Assembly: GCA_043766915.1 (NCBI GenBank)
Contig: JAYUHO010000089.1
Coordinates: forward strand, 1 to 6,127
Reading direction: 5' to 3'
DNA: 6,127 nt
Origin: JANNAT01 sp043766915
GTDB taxonomy: Bacteria > Pseudomonadota > Alphaproteobacteria > Rhodobacterales > Rhodobacteraceae
In this document: piece by piece, positions 5,361-6,127 of the stretch
Numbering within the stretch: position 1 is the stretch's first letter
Layout of the letters: every line of letters begins with the position of its first letter
Translations under genes and position numbers: made by a program
Notes under the pieces: generated by a model
Database searches by the model: none
What the model was told of the DNA's origin: nothing
What the model saw: the letters and a program-made list of their open reading frames with translations, nothing else

Positions 5361-6127
5361 TCACAAAACCACCCCCGCCACGTCCAACACCGCGTGCAGT
5401 AATACATCCGTCCCCGCAGCCGCCCATTCCGGGCTGATCTCTTCCGCCTCGTTATGCGACAGCCCGCCCACGCAGGGGCACATCACCATCACCGTCGGCG
5501 CCACCCGGTTGATCCAGCAGGCATCGTGGCCAGCGCCACTGATGATATCCATGTTGCTATACCCCAACCGCTCCGCCGCCCCACGCACCACCTGAACCAG
5601 CCCCGGATCAAACGTCACCGGGTCGAAATGCCCGACTGCCTCAATCGCAAACCCCAAGCCCAGTTCTGCCGCCACTGCCGCCACCGCGCGCGCCACTTCA
5701 CCGCGCATAAGGTCCAACTTGCCCTGATCGGGCGACCGGATATCGACAGTAAACACCACCTTGCCCGGTATCACATTGCGGCTGTTGGGAAATACCTTGA
5801 TCTGCCCCACGGTGCCCACCGCGCCCGGCTGATGCGCCATGGCGATCTGGTGCACGCGTTCGACGATCCGCGCCATCCCTAAGCCTGCGTTCAGGCGGAT
5901 GGTCATCGGGGTTGATCCCGTATGTGCATCGCGTCCAGTCAGAGTAACCTCAAGCCACCACAGGCCCTGGCCATGGGTGACAACGCCGATGCTCTTGCCT
6001 TCAATCTCAAGAATCGGTCCCTGTTCGATATGCAGCTCCAGCATCGCGTGCATCTTCCGCGCACCGACCACTTCATCGCCCACCCACCCAATCCGGGCCA
6101 GCTCATCGCCGAACCGCAAGCCCTCCA
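5361..6127 (-). CDS. M20-family Zn-dependent amidohydrolase (beta-ureidopropionase / N-carbamoyl-amino-acid hydrolase), 5' end outside window
   Basis: The C-terminal 255 or so residues of a metal-dependent amidohydrolase. It is expected to hydrolyse an N-carbamoyl amino acid (N-carbamoyl-beta-alanine from uracil) to the amino acid, CO2 and ammonia, following the hydA product. Counting from the Leu at 6119: HIEQGPILE at 30-38 contains the catalytic-type glutamate; GRDAHTGSTPM at 62-72 is the dimerisation/substrate-binding signature; NSRNVIPG at 112-119; SGAGHDA at 194-200; and GGLSHNEAEE at 218-227 carries the histidine metal ligand. These identify the HyuC/AmaB/PydC branch of M20. The first metal ligands lie outside the window. 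The frame continues past the TTG at 6119 (…Glu-Gly-Leu-Arg-Phe), so that codon is internal. The last ~18 residues are repeated downstream, so the present 3' end may be a replacement supplied by an insertion; the final VVL differs from the stranded copy. Carbamoyl substrate preference cannot be told from sequence. Confidence 0.93.
   Translation of the reverse strand, partial: EGLRFGDELARIGWVGDEVVGARKMHAMLELHIEQGPILEIEGKSIGVVTHGQGLWWLEVTLTGRDAHTGSTPMTIRLNAGLGMARIVERVHQIAMAHQPGAVGTVGQIKVFPNSRNVIPGKVVFTVDIRSPDQGKLDLMRGEVARAVAAVAAELGLGFAIEAVGHFDPVTFDPGLVQVVRGAAERLGYSNMDIISGAGHDACWINRVAPTVMVMCPCVGGLSHNEAEEISPEWAAAGTDVLLHAVLDVAGVVL
5371..5425. repeat. Imperfect direct repeat, gene-proximal copy
   Basis: These 55 bases are the last part of the intact amidohydrolase coding sequence and recur, 47 of 52 aligned bases identical plus a 3-base gap, at 4538..4589 in the same orientation. 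Most differences (for example GTC/ATC, TTA/TTG wobble-type changes) barely alter the encoded peptide, so both copies descend from functional 3' ends rather than from random decay. Confidence 0.9.

Noticed and set aside
5343..5366. Promoter upstream of the coiled-coil gene (TATATT with TTGTGA)
   Set aside because: The two elements are only 12 nt apart, too short for a sigma-70 promoter. No better -35 box is placed at 16-18 nt, so I do not claim one.
4495..5427. A 310-aa open frame on the minus strand spanning the whole insertion
   Set aside because: It crosses the nuclease gene, both palindromic units and the coiled-coil gene in a different frame and has low-complexity composition. Only its last ~30 residues are meaningful, as the stranded amidohydrolase end.

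Overview
The window reads like a chromosomal piece of an alphaproteobacterium, most likely a member of the Rhodobacterales (Roseobacter/Rhodobacter group). The reasons are GC-rich core genes, an intergenic hairpin repeat ending in a CCCCCGAGGATATTTTTC-like motif that I associate with that group, and a reductive pyrimidine (or hydantoin) degradation cluster in the layout common there. Every gene I accept is on the minus strand, so transcription runs from high to low coordinates.

Core cluster, in transcription order: an M20-family Zn-dependent amidohydrolase (beta-ureidopropionase/N-carbamoyl-amino-acid hydrolase type; its N-terminus lies beyond position 6127); dihydropyrimidinase/hydantoinase (2448..3899); the ATPase of a NitT/TauT-type ABC importer (1042..1842); a four-helix DMT/SMR-like membrane protein (607..942); and an ABC permease (1..610, cut by the window edge). 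Together they would import a pyrimidine-like or hydantoin-like compound, open the dihydropyrimidine ring to an N-carbamoyl amino acid, and remove the carbamoyl group (for uracil, giving beta-alanine). The dehydrogenase, the binding protein and a regulator are not in the window.

Interruptions: three pieces of foreign-looking DNA sit at gene junctions of this cluster. (i) Between the amidohydrolase and the next gene there is an insertion of about 0.83 kb carrying a 70-aa coiled-coil protein and a single-domain GIY-YIG nuclease. The nuclease gene lies between two inverted copies of a ~70-bp double-hairpin repeat. The insertion is bracketed by an imperfect direct repeat of the last ~55 bp of amidohydrolase coding sequence, so the gene keeps an intact 3' end while a second copy of that end is stranded downstream. 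(ii) A lower-GC gene for a three-helix membrane protein (3896..4495) overlaps the hydA start by ATGA and contains the hydA ribosome binding site. (iii) A lower-GC gene for a HEPN-like protein (1839..2447) starts right after the hydA stop and overlaps the ABC ATPase start by ATGA.

The most interesting part is 4495..5430: a compact candidate mobile unit (GIY-YIG nuclease plus paired palindromic repeats plus a small cargo gene) that appears to have entered the 3' end of a catabolic gene while leaving that gene functional. The two lower-GC genes flanking hydA are a second item of interest, because their domains (HEPN, three-helix membrane protein) recur in defence and toxin systems. No RNA genes, CRISPR arrays or classical insertion sequences were seen, and no stretch longer than 300 bases lacks a gene.
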